A stretch of 64,000 nucleotides of DNA from Takakia lepidozioides (lineage: Eukaryota > Streptophyta > Takakiopsida > Takakiales > Takakiaceae): positions 684,001 to 748,000 of the forward strand of contig CM060731.1 in NCBI GenBank assembly GCA_030704615.1. Reading direction: 5' to 3'. Position 1 is the first letter of the stretch. Each line of letters opens with the position of its first letter. Positions 10,843 to 23,167 of the stretch are shown here, piece after piece. The translations under genes were made by a program, and so were the position numbers. The notes below the pieces were generated by a model that worked only from the letters and a program-made list of their open reading frames with translations, was not told where the DNA came from and did not search any database.

Positions 10843-13192
10843 TCAGTCTACCTCAAAGAGGTTTGCCTCTGCAATCAAGTCCTCATTCTCATCTAAGAGG
10901 ACTTCTTCCCTATCCAAAAACTCTTTCATGGAAGTACTAAAGCAACCAACTCTAGCATCATTTGGCCAATTCTTGACTACACTCACAAGCATATCAAGGT
11001 TTTCAATATTTAATCTGCACCGTCTCAAGTTTGTTATGACACCTGCAATACTAAAAACCCTCTCAGCTTCAATCTGAGATCCAACTATGCCCAAAATTAG
11101 CCGTGCCAAAAATCCCACATACGGAAAGAGAGACTTGTGTTCTTTCCACCATTTCAAAGGAGCCACGCACTCACCCTCATTTATCTTCGTCCTTCTGAAA
11201 TGTGATAGTTGTTCTCTCACCACTGTCATGTCATGTCTTCATTGTGGTCATGCACACCAAATAAGGACATCTCTTCCATTGTGGAATTGGGCTATGATTG
11301 GGCCGGAGTATCCGGATGTAAGACCTTGAAACACTTTACCAAAAGAGGCTCTAACACCATACTATCATATTGGGACACAATATGCAAAGCACGCTCTTTG
11401 CCCATATATTGTGATACCAATGACAACCCCTTGTAACGTGGGTCAAGCATAAGCGTGAGCATATTGTGAGCTTTGCGCGATTGAAACCCTTCAAAAAAAA
11501 ATAAAAATGGTTCCAAGACATATACCACCTCTCGAGCCATCCGCCATTCCAACAATGTCAATTCTGTTGAGAAATCCCCCATGCAATGATCCACAGTTGC
11601 AGCCCCCCCATCACTACTTCCTCGCATGCGAATTGTTGTGGCAATGGCTGCATTAAGAGCATTGGACAACAACCAAAATCCCCCAGATTGATTCATAATG
11701 CACTCATGAACCACAGGCCCTAGAACTGTAGAAATTGATTGGGCAATGGCCCACACTTGTGGACTTGGTATGCGAGACTGCAGTGCCAATGAGGTTTGCC
11801 TAGAGTAACAAGTGATTATGGCTTGTCTAAACTCCAAAGTCTCTTGGAAGAGGATCACCTTGGAAGCAAACCGTGTCTTCACCGGAGTCTTCAGTTTGTG
11901 GGGATGAATGCCGCTGTCCACACATGCCTTTGCCCATTCTTGTCTCCCTTTGCCACTTTTTTTTGTCCAAGTAATGGTTTTTTGCAACTTTGATTGGGCA
12001 TTTTTTATAGAAACCGATCTCATATCTGTGCATACTTTTGCATCATTTGTTGCATACTGGCAACACTTGGACATTGCATGCCCAAAACAGCTACCCACAA
12101 ATGGAGAATCCAACCCCAAACACGCACATGAGACCACCGAATTCAAAGCATTGGTCAAAGTGGCCAAGTTACCTCCCTCATCTTTGACGTAAGCAATAAT
12201 GCGAGTATTGAGGCCATACTTCACAAGAAGATTGTTGACTTGATGTGCCATGGCAGCCCCAGATGTGTCAGGTGTCTCAAACATGTCAAGTGTCACATGA
12301 CATTGCTCCCACTGTTCATTAATAAAGTGCGTTATGATGACAAAAGTGTCAGTTCCCCCTCTTGACATCCACAAATCAAAACTCACGGAGCAAGTAGCAC
12401 AACTCGGAAGAAATGGGGACATGTAGCGCTCTTTCGTCTTCTCTGCCAAGATTGGAATGGCCTCATTCACAAATGTCCGTCGAGAAAGGAAAACAATCCG
12501 AGGATTTTGCCTCAACACCATCCTTCTTAGCCAAGGGGATTCTACCAAAGACAGTGGAACCAACTCCTTTGCAATGAATAAGACTAAATCCTCATTGAAC
12601 TGCTTCTGTTGATCATCATTTTGGTTGTATGGAGTGGAGCTCCTAAAAAAAAAAACTATGTTTCCAGGAGTGGGGCCGGGCCTCTTTTTGGCTGGCCTAC
12701 GGGCCTTCTCAAGGTCCTTCATTTTCCCTCTCAATCCGCCTACGCAAAACAATGTCATGTTCTTGATCCACATGCTTTCGAAGGGCAGAGATACCATTGG
12801 TTTTATTATAGGTCACAATGCCCTTCTTGCTTGCAGGAGTGACACCAACAGGATGACATAGAACACACCTCATTTGTTGTGGATTTGTTATGTCCACTGG
12901 AGCAGAGTCTTTTGTTGCATAGAATGCCCATGTCGAAGCAGTGCGATTGTGGGGCTTCCAAAAATCCCGTTGTTTGTCAAGTACTGGGAGCTGCGCCTCC
13001 ACATCCAACACCGTGTGTGATGGCGAAAACTGTGGAAGATGACATTGCAGCCGAGGCTTGATGAGCTGATGTAAATGAGGCTTCATGATGAGCATCCTCC
13101 GCAACATGGCACTCCACCAAAGCTCTCTCATTATCAACATTGATGTCAGGAACAACTTCCCTTTCTAGTTCATCGAAAATACTGGGCTCCAT
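10843..13192 (-). pseudogene. hAT-family transposase, frameshifted
   Basis: The protein can be followed in at least three frames. The N-terminal part (about 12,709-13,155) has a BED-type zinc finger with C-V-L-C and later H-V-D-Q-E-H. The central RNase-H-like region lies in the 501-codon frame 11,292-12,797, with SFDLWMSRGG and KDEGGNL segments typical of hAT transposases. The C-terminal dimerisation region (10,843-11,229) contains WWKEH, ERVFSIAG and the closing helix. Frame changes occur near 12,720 and between 11,230 and 11,300, so it cannot make a complete protein as read. The family cuts and pastes with 8-bp target duplications. Confidence 0.85.
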
Positions 13193-13650
13193 GACATAAA
13201 AAGCTTGTGGAACAACTCATGTGTAAAAACAATGCAAACAAAGAACCCAAAAGGCATTTAATAATTGTGCACAACTCATATATTTACAACTAAAAATGTA
13301 AACAACTAAAAAAATAAAGCTCAATGAAAGGGAGTTACAAGCGGGTAATGGTGGCTGGTTGGCAGGTCCCTCCCTACTTTGGGCTCCCTCCCTCTCATGC
13401 AGAATCTGCTATAACAGAAGCCAAAGGGGCTATCTTATCAACCCCCAATTGTATCAAGAATTAAAAAAATTTAAAGAAAGGGAAGATACTTACCAGTGAT
13501 GATCAATGTGGGCTGGTTGGCGGGCCCCTCTTTGCTTGTGCTCCCTCCAATGTAAAATCTACCATAGTGGAGCAAGGGCTATCAGCCCCTTGGTATATCA
13601 TCAAAGAAAACAGGAAAAAATAAATAAATAAATAAAAATAAAAATGATGA
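13193..13650. repeat. Noncoding spacer with duplicated segments
   Basis: Between the hAT and CACTA reading frames lie related segments at about 13,345-13,437 and 13,500-13,605. Both start near GGCTGGTTGGC and proceed through a CTCCCTCC stretch to a run of GGGGCTATC or AAGGGCTATC. A weaker third version begins near 13,668. They look like a local duplication at the broken end of the CACTA gene. Confidence 0.45.
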
Positions 13651-15725
13651 TCAATGATTACCATGGACCAAGGGGCCTGGTTGCAGGTGGGCCCTGCCCG
13701 CATGGGCCTCCTTCCATCGGTCCTCCCAAAACTGCCCGGACGGTGTCATAGGGGGGAGACGTACTTCCTCTTTGCCATCAAACAAGTGTTTCTCTCTTCT
13801 TCTCCATCGATGGCTCATAGGAAGAAATTTGCGGTAGTTGGGATACACCATCTTGTGAAGATGGCGGGAGCTATGTGCATCGAGATCATCGCCACAATGC
13901 AAGCATGCATGGTATCCTTTGGTGCTTAGCCCCGAGCAAACAGTTAGTCCTGTACTACACATCCCGCCACATTAGCAAAAACAAAAAGTTATCATGTGCA
14001 TGACCCATAATGTCATCTACCCCACTACGGTGCACAAGATTGTCGCCGCTACTTCAATCAATCCCAATCCTCATCCTCATCCGGCATTGACAAGTGAATG
14101 TACGTGGGTTGTTCATGGGGAACATAATATACCTGGATAATCATGCATTGTCCAAAGCAAGATGCCTCTCATCTGAAAAGATTGTCCGACCATAGGGTCA
14201 AGTGAAGCATCCAATGCTGGGACCCCCCTCCATAGTTCTTTAAGTTCATCAACAAGAGTGGGGGGTAGTAAGCAGTACGTGTCCATGTTTGCCACTTGTT
14301 TTTTCCCTTTGAGACATTCACATCATTGTTTCAATGCTCCACCAATATGCAGATTATACTACAAAATGAATTACACGTCTTACTCCATGATTATGTCACT
14401 CATCAATCTTGCATCCGAATTGCGTCAAAGATCAGAAGTTTAATGTAAAGTCGAAGGCAATAATAAACATGAAATGAGTACACTCACCTGACACAATGGC
14501 AGCCAACATGATATGGCCTTTTTTAATTGAAAGATACGGAGGGATGTTGTAATTCACCATGGTCACCGGCCAAGTGGAATGACTACATGACTGGACAGAG
14601 AATGGGTTGACCCCATCCGAGGAGAAGCCGAGTTGGACATGTCGTGGGTCCTCCAAGAGAAAAAGCCACATCTCTTCAATATGCCTCCATGCTTGTGAAT
14701 CTTGTTTTCCCGGGGGGCTCCGATGCGAGGCGTGCCATCTCATGAGTCTGGCCAATTCGGGGCTTCGGTACTGTGCCCTCAATCGCGGGATGATCGGAAA
14801 GTAATGCATTTTCTAGGATGAAATACCCCACGCCCCCCCACATGTAATCATCTCATTAGCACACATAATACAACACCCTTATGCCTTTCTCTTTATGCAG
14901 CCTCTCCCTCATTTGAGTGTGAATGGTCAAAACCAAACGTCGCTCCTTCCACTCCTCACTCACTCCTTCCAAAACCACAATCAGATCTTGCATGAGTACT
15001 ACTCTCTAATAATCTCCATGCGATGGGGAATGGCGCTTATACCTTGCGTGGTACTTTTTTCCCTTGGACATCATCCCGATATCGGTCTTTCTTGCACTTT
15101 GGGCACTTGGTGAGATGCGAATCTTCTCCGTAGTATAGGGTTTTATCACATGGACATGCATGAAAGAGTGATATGTTATAGCCCATCCCCACATAGTCCA
15201 AGACTTCGCGTGTCTCTTTCCGCGACCGTGACATCTTGGGTTTCAAGTGTGAAGCAAGGATATAGTCTGCAATAGTTCGCATTATGGCAGACATCCCAAC
15301 ATTACTTATGCCAAATCGAATTTGAAGATTGAGCAAAAGTAAGATTGTTGAAAGTCGACTCACTTTCGTCCCTTCGTACAAGGGAGTCCTCGCCTCCCTC
15401 TCCATGTCATTTGAGGGGGCCATTTCAGGATCATCGATTGGCCGGGTTCCCTCTTCATGGGGTGCATCAGCGCCCACATGATGCATTAAGAGATCCTCCA
15501 TGGCTTGCACATCCTCCTGGTTAATTCCATGCTCATTGTTGTTGTCACTGTCACTATCACTATCACTATCACTGTCATCGTCATCATCGTCCGGTACCGT
15601 GGGGGCGGCGTCTCGCCCACGGCTCCCGCTTGATGTACTTGGGTTGTTTTCGGATGGGGTGCCAAGAGAAAAGACCGGGAAGAGATGGACAAAGTCCTAA
15701 TACGAACAAATGAACATAGGGACAT
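13651..15725 (-). pseudogene. CACTA (En/Spm) TNP2 transposase, C-terminus missing
   Basis: Exon-like blocks follow the TNP2 order on the minus strand. An acidic N-terminus lies at 15,486-15,725. Next is PLYEGTKVSRLS through HACPCDKTLYY and CPKCKKDRY (15,037-15,510). Then come YFPIIPRLRAQYRS and the catalytic-type SSDGVNPF (14,490-14,809), VDELKELWRG and LLWTMHDYPG (14,113-14,295), and LSTKGYHACLHCG through MVYPNYRKFLP (13,651-13,962). A GT donor at about 14,489 supports introns. The first acidic residue and the HDYPG aspartate are present, but the rest of the RNase-H-like core is absent beyond 13,650. The protein acts on CACTA termini, which I did not find. Confidence 0.8.
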
Positions 15726-16042
15726 ATATTATAATGTGTCCTTGCAACCATACACTTCATTATAAGCGAAATGCAAACAACAACCTTCAATGTGTGTGTG
15801 CATCAAATATGTTATTCAATAATTACATGTATGTGCGCAACGTACATGCTTGCAAAGTTTCAAACCCAAACAAAATCATTTGCCCCCCCCAATGACGCAT
15901 TCACCCTATCAACCAATTTTTCTTTATTAATGTGAAAGAAAATCCTCTCATGCCATTGCACCCAACAAACGGATGTGGCTCAAGCTTCATTTTTTCCTAC
16001 ATATGCTTAAATATGTGTGCAACATCTGTACAAAGATCCAGC

Positions 16043-16095
<53 letters not shown>

Positions 16096-16700
16096 CCCAA
16101 CGACGCACACACCCTTGCACCAATTTTGAATTAAATCGAATTTAAATGAATTTAAAATAAATATTTGCATTTAGAAAATATATGATTGCGGTTTTGAGGG
16201 GCGTAATGATTTTATTTTTAGCTCTATTTTGTTCTGTGACATCAGGCTTTGCACCACTACATCCATGCAAAAAATGGGACAAAAAAAAAATGGAAAAAAA
16301 ATAAGTGTGTTTTTAGGGTCACTTTTGCATGCAGTTGAAGATAACATAACTTTGGAGTGCAAATGAGAGAACAAAATCTGGTTATGGGTCCAAATGACTT
16401 TTGTTTACTCCCAAATTTTGCATGCACATTGCATATGCTATCATTAAGCATATGGCTTGAAAATAAAATAAAATAAAATTCATCTGCAGGTGAAACACAA
16501 TTTTCCGTCTCTATGACACGTAGCTACGTTCAACACTAGAATGACCCATTGAATCAACTTGGTTCAAGCTCATATTTGGTCCACATGTGCATAAGTATGT
16601 TTAGATCACATATGCAAAGTTGCAACCCACACGAGCAACATTTTTTTTAAAAATATCAAACGATTAATCGGATATATACAAAGTACATCATGAGAATATC
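15726..16700. other. Noncoding stretch with long poly-A
   Basis: No gene is recognised. A pure A run of about 43 nt stands at 16,050-16,092, in the plus orientation. Scattered ATATGC/GCATAT-type strings and AT-rich simple sequence fill the rest. It separates the TNP2 and SET-like blocks, which share a strand, and may be internal to one large CACTA element. Confidence 0.4.
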
Positions 16701-16723
16701 TACAATGCCCCTCTACGCGATCC

Positions 16724-17846
16724 CTATCTCAAAGGAACCCTATTTCTATCATACACATCCCACTTAGGCTGTAATCGGAGGTCCCAATCAACCCGGGAGA
16801 ACTCATATGATGCAAATAATTCACTGCCAGCCCTAATAGTCCTACTAGCACATGTCATCACAAACATGTGCATCCCCTCACAGTATACTGACGTATGACC
16901 ACAAAAGCTCTCATGCCCATCGCTTCGCTCGTCCCATACTACATTGGTTCTCCTAGGATGACCAAAAGAACTATTGACCAGCCCAGCAACATTGCCGAAG
17001 ATGTCAGGGTCACCATCACAAAATCTGATCTCAATGGGAGACAACCCCCGTCTACGTACATCCTGTCCGTTGACATACAAAATATATGGTCAGATGTATG
17101 GGGCTTCGAGGCGTAATATACGGAACTCCGCGGAGGTGTAGTATGGACCGTAGTAGGGAAACAAGTCCACCATGCTGTTTCTCCGAAGAAGAACCACAAT
17201 ATCATTGACCGTGAATAAACCCCGACCCATAGAAGGGTCTGTAGCGGCTCTCACAACATACCGTCTCCCCCCACTTAAACTCCACATTTTCTCGGATGGG
17301 GGTGGGAGGGTCGAGATGATTCCCCCAACAACGAGGCTGGACGGTCCTCAGTAACATAATCCTATGTGCTTCCCATCGGGGGCGAGGATCCGGCTCAGGC
17401 CGCCCAAGCCGAAGGGGAGGAAACCTAGGACGAAGCCGATCCCTCCTAGGGGTTCGGGGGGCACATGCACGTGGAGATGGAGGTGGAGGTAGAGATGGAG
17501 GTGGAGGTGGAGGTGGAGGTGGTGGTGTTACTGCTGGCGGAGGAGATGAAAGTGGAGGTGGTTGAGGATGTAATGTCGGAGGTGCAGCCGGGGGTACAAC
17601 GTCCGGATCAGGTACAACCGGAGGTGGATCAGGCAAAGAAACAGACGGGGGGGGGGGGGGGGGGGGGGAGGCCACAATCAGGGGGACCGCTTGATGAAAC
17701 TGGAGGGGGGGGGGGGGGGGGGGGGGTGGGCCTGCTCGTCGCCGGCCATAACGCCTACGACACCTACAATACCCCTCGACCCTACGCATCTCATCTACGT
17801 GCTGCTGGGGGAACCAACTGGTCACATCGGGCACATGCTCTGCCAC
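16724..17846 (-). pseudogene. SET-domain-like protein with proline-rich leader
   Basis: The upstream half (about 17,290-17,846) encodes CRCRRRYGRRR followed by long poly-Pro stretches. The second half resembles a SET lysine-methyltransferase domain. It has RRYVVRAATDPSMGRGLF (GRGLF is the SET opening motif) at about 17,200-17,270, then NVAGLVNSSFG at about 16,960, corresponding to the N-H-S region, and RTIRAGSELFASYEF at about 16,780, corresponding to the E-L-x-x-x-Y end. The usual N-H-x-C core is altered. A TGA (17,090-17,092) interrupts the frame, and the Pro-rich part joins through a frame change near 17,270. SET enzymes modify histone lysines; whether this one did is unknown. Confidence 0.55.
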
Positions 17847-18055
17847 AAATTTGCAAGTAAACCGGCGCGAAATGCCTCCTGTGCAATGTGATTGCGAGCT
17901 TGGGCATCAAGTCGTGGCTGCAATGTGCGTAGTGAACGACGCATCAATACTTATGTCGTAATTTTGATTCATGTATGCTTACCAATCATACTATATTATT
18001 AGATAAACCTAAATATACCTTAAATGAATGTTAATGAGAGGGGTGGGAAAAACAC

Positions 18056-18439
18056 TCACCTTTGCCGCATCTGCAATCTTGTTCTTCTTGTAATGTTTTT
18101 CGACAACATGCGGTCGCCGCCTCGGTGGTCTGGTGCCGCCCGGCGGTATCTGTTCCCAACACTTAGTGCACCGACACTCAATCCTATCGGGGGGGGGGGA
18201 CGGGGTGGCCCGCGAGGGGGCAACCCGCGGCGCGCCCGACTCAATCCCGGAGTGTCAACATCCTCCGCATCACCTGAAATTTGGCCCTGGTCCCTTCTAC
18301 GATTGTGCCCGACAACCTGTATTGGATCAGGTGCAATGGGTGCCTCCTCGCCACGAAAAATGGTCGCTCTAGGGCCACAATCGATATGTGGTACTACCTC
18401 CCCATCCTCGAGGGAGACGGGTCGATGTTTCCTCACCAT
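18056..18439 (-). other. Possible upstream exon of the SET-like gene
   Basis: A 127-codon frame rich in Arg, Pro and Gly ends at a good donor (GGTGAGTG read on the minus strand, about 18,051-18,058). Downstream on the same strand, about 17,850-17,950, a frame leads into the SET-like leader. No domain is recognised. It could be the first coding exon of the SET-like gene or part of the CACTA element's second gene. Confidence 0.3.
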
Positions 18440-18849
18440 CCCATCCTAATTAACACGCACCACCAACACTTTCATTTCTCAAAAACCGTTGGCAAAAAAC
18501 CATGTGCCTCAGCCTGGGGGCTTTCAAAATTGGTAACCAAAGGCGGAGCATCCCTATGGTGCTAGAGCCCAAGACAATAAATCCTTCCTCTCGTTCTATC
18601 TTCAGGATGCTCACACTATGGAAAAATTTGTTGAGACCCAGCGCTTTGCGATTACCAGATTGAACCACATTTTGGGTATGTGAATCCTAATTACATCGTT
18701 TATCCTTTTAACCCCAAGACCCACAACCAAAACCGCCAATCCAAAACCCAGCATCATAAAGAAAAGAAACACCCTAACCCAGTACCATATGAAAAAATAA
18801 ATAAATAAAATAAAAACTAAGAAACCCAAAAGGCCCTAAACCCTAAATC

Positions 18850-19095
18850 CAGAAAGGCCGGCCGTCGCCTCCTGCGACACCCTGGCGTCGCATTGGATGA
18901 CGCGTTTTTTATTTTATTTTTTAACTGGGGGTCGCACCCCGCGACAGACAGCCGTCGCGGGGGGCGACGTGTTTTTTTATTTATGGGGCCGGGGGTCGCA
19001 AGAAACGACGGCCAGCCGTCGCAATATTCATTTTTACATTTAAAAAAAGTGCGGGCGCAGGCGTGCGACGGCCGGGCGTCGCACGTGGGCGCCGC
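18850..19095. repeat. CGTCGC/GCGACG subterminal-type repeat cluster
   Basis: About ten copies of CGTCGC or its complement GCGACG occur in 250 bp. Several are arranged as inverted pairs such as GCCGTCGC and GGCGACG, separated by T-rich spacers. GC-rich inverted motifs of this kind are typical of CACTA subterminal regions. The position upstream of the minus-strand TNP2 and SET-like genes fits such an end, but the CACTA terminus itself is not visible. Confidence 0.45.
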
Positions 19096-19914
19096 GCCTT
19101 TTTTTTCCCTAAGTGCTTCAAGCATCTCTTTCCCCTCCCGTTTTCGTTTGTTCTTTGGGAGAGAGGTAGTTCAGAGAGTGGGGTTTAGGGTGGAGGAGAA
19201 ACGCACCTACTGCTGAGCCCGAGGTGGTCGCAAGGCCCCAAGGAGTTTGCCCCAACGTCGCTCCAATGCCCAAGGTAAGCACCGCCTCCTCCCTCACTTT
19301 CTGTCTTTCTTTCTTGCCCTAAGCATGGGCTGATGTCTGACGAATGCCTTTGGAAAAATAAAAATAAAAATAAAAATAAAACATCAACAGCAGTGTTTTT
19401 AATCTGGCGGAAAATGCCAGATTTCGACCTGGAAAATGGGTCAGCTACTTTTATTAAAAAATTACGAGAGTAAAAATTTAAAAAATCGCCAGAAAGCGCC
19501 AATGGTCAAATATCAGGAGCCAGATTTGTCCTACATGGACCTATTAAGATATAACACCTGTAATATAGCCGTTTTTCTAACTAGGTCACCTCGTTAGTCT
19601 CGCCATATGGGCACCGGGTAGAATCACATGTCGCCCAGCGATTTAGGAAAAGTGAAAAAAAAAAAACACTGATGAACAGTGCAATTAATAACCCAAAAAT
19701 ATTATTACTACAAAAAAGGCAAAACAAAGCATAATATGAAAAATCCCAAGAATAATATATGAAGTTAATGCACACATGTGATCTCTCACAAAATGGTAGG
19801 CTGATCTCCGACATATTGAATCTTCCCTGACCTCTCTTGAGAGTGACATGGAACTGAAAGGAGTATAATTTCAGCCTAGCTAACAATGGATTACAAAGAG
19901 AGGGATTATAAACT

Positions 19915-20310
19915 CTGGTCGGGGTTTACACGGTGGGGAGTGTAATTCCACTTGTGGTTACACTGAGTTACACGGCAAGAAGTGTAACTCACACTTGGTC
20001 TCGAAGTTTGATTAAGTCCAAATTTGACTAAGTTTAAAATGGAATAAGAGGAGTTACACAATAAAGTGGGGTGACACATCCACCTTCGTTCTCGAAGGTA
20101 ATAGCCCTTCGGGGTCAAGAGACACCATAATTTACGCTTCCTTTGAGAGGCGTCATATATCATTATTAGTGAACTTAGACAAATTTTGTGACCAAGTGTA
20201 AGTTACAATGGGTGAAGTTACATTTCATTGCATCTAACGCGGTATAACATGAAATTACACTCTTTTATGTGTAACCTAGTGTCACCCCATTGGAGTTACC
20301 CTCCCTTCCG
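19915..20310. repeat. Short inverted repeats of AGTGTAACT type
   Basis: GTTACAC and GTGTAA strings recur in both orientations through about 400 bp. They look like a decayed miniature inverted-repeat element. The last part overlaps a 100-bp repeat (20,064-20,165) shared with the SINE-like copy at 20.55 kb. Confidence 0.35.
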
Positions 20311-20482
20311 TTGCATGTTGCATGTCACTCCCTCCTGTCAAACATCGCATGAGAAGTTCTACATTATTCCTAGTGTTCTCCTATAGAAAAGCTCATTTTG
20401 AAAAACATCCCACTTAATTGTACTTTAACTGGAAAATGTGCTCCAGAGGGCGTTGGGGCCGGGCGCATTCACTCCCGACCTT

Positions 20483-20640
20483 TCTATTACTTGCCACCAA
20501 GTTGTAGCCCAATGGTAAGTGGTTGTGGGTTCTGTCCAGCGATTGCTCATAAAGGTGTCCACCTTCCCGCCGGAAGGCAGTAGCCATTCAGGGTCAAGGA
20601 CACCCAAATTTAGGCTTCCTTTGGGAGGCGTCATAACTTA
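20483..20640 (+). mobile_element. SINE-like repeat with A-box-like promoter motif
   Basis: TAGCCCAATGG (about 20,505) fits a pol III A box, and GGTTCTGTCC (about 20,528) is a weak B-box-like string, though the spacing is shorter than usual. The 3' part (20,545-20,640, with GGTCAAGGACACC and GGAGGCGTCATA) is repeated at 20,064-20,165 in the same orientation. This is consistent with two copies of one short retroposon. No tRNA fold could be confirmed. Confidence 0.35.
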
Positions 20641-20769
20641 CTTCACTTTGTCTGAGAGCTCATGCCACATCCTACTCCTTGGTTGTTGAGAATCTAGGGG
20701 AATGTAGCACAGCCCAATCCTCTCTTTAGTGTGGACAAACTGCTTGAGTTTTCTGATCGATAAAGCGTA

Positions 20770-21651
20770 TGTAGGGAATTCCAAAAAGGCCTTAATGTGA
20801 AATGCATTGCAATTCATTTGATCACCCCCCTAAAAGTGTGCAATTCAATTAAATAACAACCCTAGTTGACTGCAATTCAATTGAATTGTGAATTTGCAAT
20901 TCAATTGAATTGTTGACTACAATTCAATTGAATTGTAATCTATATTTTTTAACTTATTTCTGTATATGTATATATATATATATATATTTAAATTATACAT
21001 ATACGCATACAAAGGTATAAGCTAAAAATACATGTTGCCTCGTCTATTCTTGTTGTCCGTCTGTCAATCCTTTGCCCGTGGTAAGGCTTGAGCCCGAGAT
21101 AAGCCTAAGGGAGAGGGAGAGAGGGAGAGAGAGAGAGGAAGTCACGAAGCGCTTGTAAAAGCGGGATTGTCTCTCTTTGTGGATGTTGGTGCCAATATAT
21201 GGCTATGTACATATACCAAACATGATATCAATGTAAGAGTATCAATGTGTAAGAGTTTGATATATTAAACTTATATGGAACACACATCCCAACTTCAATA
21301 TGATACCTTTGTAAGGGTATCGAAACAATATTATTTTTGATAAGTCTCAAGATGAACATATTTTTTGTTTTTCTTTGTCCTCGGCCAGATACTAGTGTTA
21401 GGGGACTAGATGATGATGCAGGGGAAGCCTTTCATCAATTATCAGGTTTGATTTTGTCTGTTTCTTTCGGAGCCAACCATGTTGCTTTTGCTGAATTACA
21501 AGAAGATGCTGATCTCTCTCCGTCTCTGGCTCTCCCTTCCTCGCTGAGGCTGAGGGTGGCTTCACAACTCCACAATTTCCTCAAGAGAACAGCCGCAAGA
21601 ATAGACGGGCAATAGTTTTAGCTTATACTCTTATATGTGTATAAGTATAAT

Positions 21652-21717
<66 letters not shown>

Positions 21718-21854
21718 CAGAAATAAGTTAAAAATTATAGATTACAATTTAGTTGAATTGTAGTCAGCAATTCAATTGAATTGCGCACTTTTAGGGGGGT
21801 GATCAAGTGAATTGCGATGCATTTCACATCAAGGCCTTTTTGGAATTCCCTACA
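20770..21854. mobile_element. Non-autonomous inverted-repeat element, 1.08 kb
   Basis: The ends TGTAGGGAATTCC and GGAATTCCCTACA are inverted and flanked by TA on each side (20,768-20,769 and 21,855-21,856). The inverted repeats run inward at least 170 bp with few mismatches. They include AAAAGGCCTTRATGTGAAAT and GATCACCCCCCTAAAAGTG, several AATTCAATTGAATT palindromes, and finally a TA microsatellite on each side. The core has a 92-codon plus frame (21,337-21,615) of unknown function and no transposase. TA flanks suggest a Tc1/mariner-type or other TA-specific system, inferred only from the dinucleotide. Confidence 0.65.
21655..21711. repeat. (TA)n microsatellite
   Basis: A TA run of about 28 units lies inside the right inverted repeat of the surrounding element. 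The left repeat has a shorter TA run at about 20,966-20,988. Confidence 0.9.
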
Positions 21855-21873
21855 TATGCCTTACATAGGTGAA

Positions 21874-22690
21874 GGACTAATACACGTATTGGTATATGCA
21901 CTGGTATTAGATACCAGACCAGTCTGGTATCATTTGTGAGAATACTTGGTCATATACCATACCAGGCTGGTATCAGTTTTTTCATACCAGCCACAATTCC
22001 AGTACTCCTCATTTACTTTGGTAGGTGTTATACCAGTGACATTGTGGTAGATGATACCCACAAAAGTCGCAGTTTCAGAATCTTGTTCACCATCCTAGGA
22101 GGACCGCCAGGAGGGAGGCTTGATATGAGGTGTTGGCGGCAGCACACAACTATCGAAGCACTTATGGCGCTCCCTCTAGAACATTCTCTATTCTAGAAGC
22201 TTCGCCAAATCACGCTTGGGCATGTACTACATATGGGGGGCATCACGTAGCCATGTGGGGCCCATGTGACTGCATATGAGCCAGCGCCATGTGGGGCCAT
22301 GCAACTTACCACCTGACAAACTCATAGATGTCCTGTGGCCTTTGGCCAATTTTATTTTTTGAACCACTTGGGGTACATATTTGTACTTATGTATATTTAC
22401 TTCTTTATGTGTATTGTATTTGTTTTCCATTGATACTTGCTATTTAATAAACTTGCAATTGTCCCCTTTCGGTTTTAATAAATAAATAAATAAAATGAAG
22501 ATGGCTTTGGAATGAAACCAGAATTGATATCTCATACCAGCCGGTATTGTGGTCATGATACTCATATTCATACCACAATTATACAGACCAGACTGGTATG
22601 AAAGTTTTGTGATACGTCTAGTACCGGTACCAGTCTGGTATGTCCTAAACCTGATACCAGGACAACAGTGGTCTATACCACATTGAGTTC
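21874..22690. repeat. ATACCAG..CTGGTAT palindrome clusters
   Basis: Two clusters of the palindrome occur, at 21,890-22,000 and 22,530-22,690. Examples are ATACCAGACCAGTCTGGTAT at 21,911-21,930, ATACCAGGCTGGTAT at about 21,959, GACCAGACTGGTATG at about 22,585 and ACCGGTACCAGTCTGGTATG at about 22,622. The clusters flank about 530 bp of unremarkable DNA. The layout matches the subterminal repeats of a non-autonomous DNA transposon, but terminal repeats and a target duplication could not be fixed. Confidence 0.45.
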
Positions 22691-22699
22691 ACTAAGTGA

Positions 22700-23167
22700 A
22701 CTCCCGCTAATCCATTTCTTAGTTTGGTATTGTCTGAACTCATGTTAGACACTCAGGTAAAAAGGGACTACCAGTCTGTTGGCAATTTTACTTTCAGCTC
22801 TACAGACCAAAGTGTTTCAGGATTTTTGTCAGCCAACAGAATACCCTAACCCAAAAAGCGCTGTATCTTCATGTGCAATCCAAACGTTTTTGGTGTTGGA
22901 AACATCTTTGCATGAAGACAAGCCACACAATTCTGAAATTTCAAGCTCTGATGCCTGTAACCCGATTGTCATTGGTTATGTGGTAAAATTTCTCAATTAT
23001 GGGCAAAGTTCCAACCCTCCCCACACAATCCGCACTCAGCGGATAAATTTGCGAGAGGCAATGCCCTCAACAGTTAGTCATACATGACATTCCTAGGGAA
23101 CTGTGGATGGACCACACGGCTCCGTAGTTGTAATGAATGAAGCAAAACACTTACATAGAACTTCATT
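22700..23167. other. Downstream flank of the PPR gene, no gene recognised
   Basis: A plus-strand frame at 22,779-23,087 (102 codons) has no recognisable domain and may be chance. The PPR stop codon lies at its right edge on the other strand, so this stretch would hold its 3' UTR. Confidence 0.3.

Noticed and set aside
17465-17860. Plus-strand Glu/Val/Gly-rich ORF
   Set aside because: It is the complement of the poly-Pro coding stretch of the SET-like gene and of poly-G runs.
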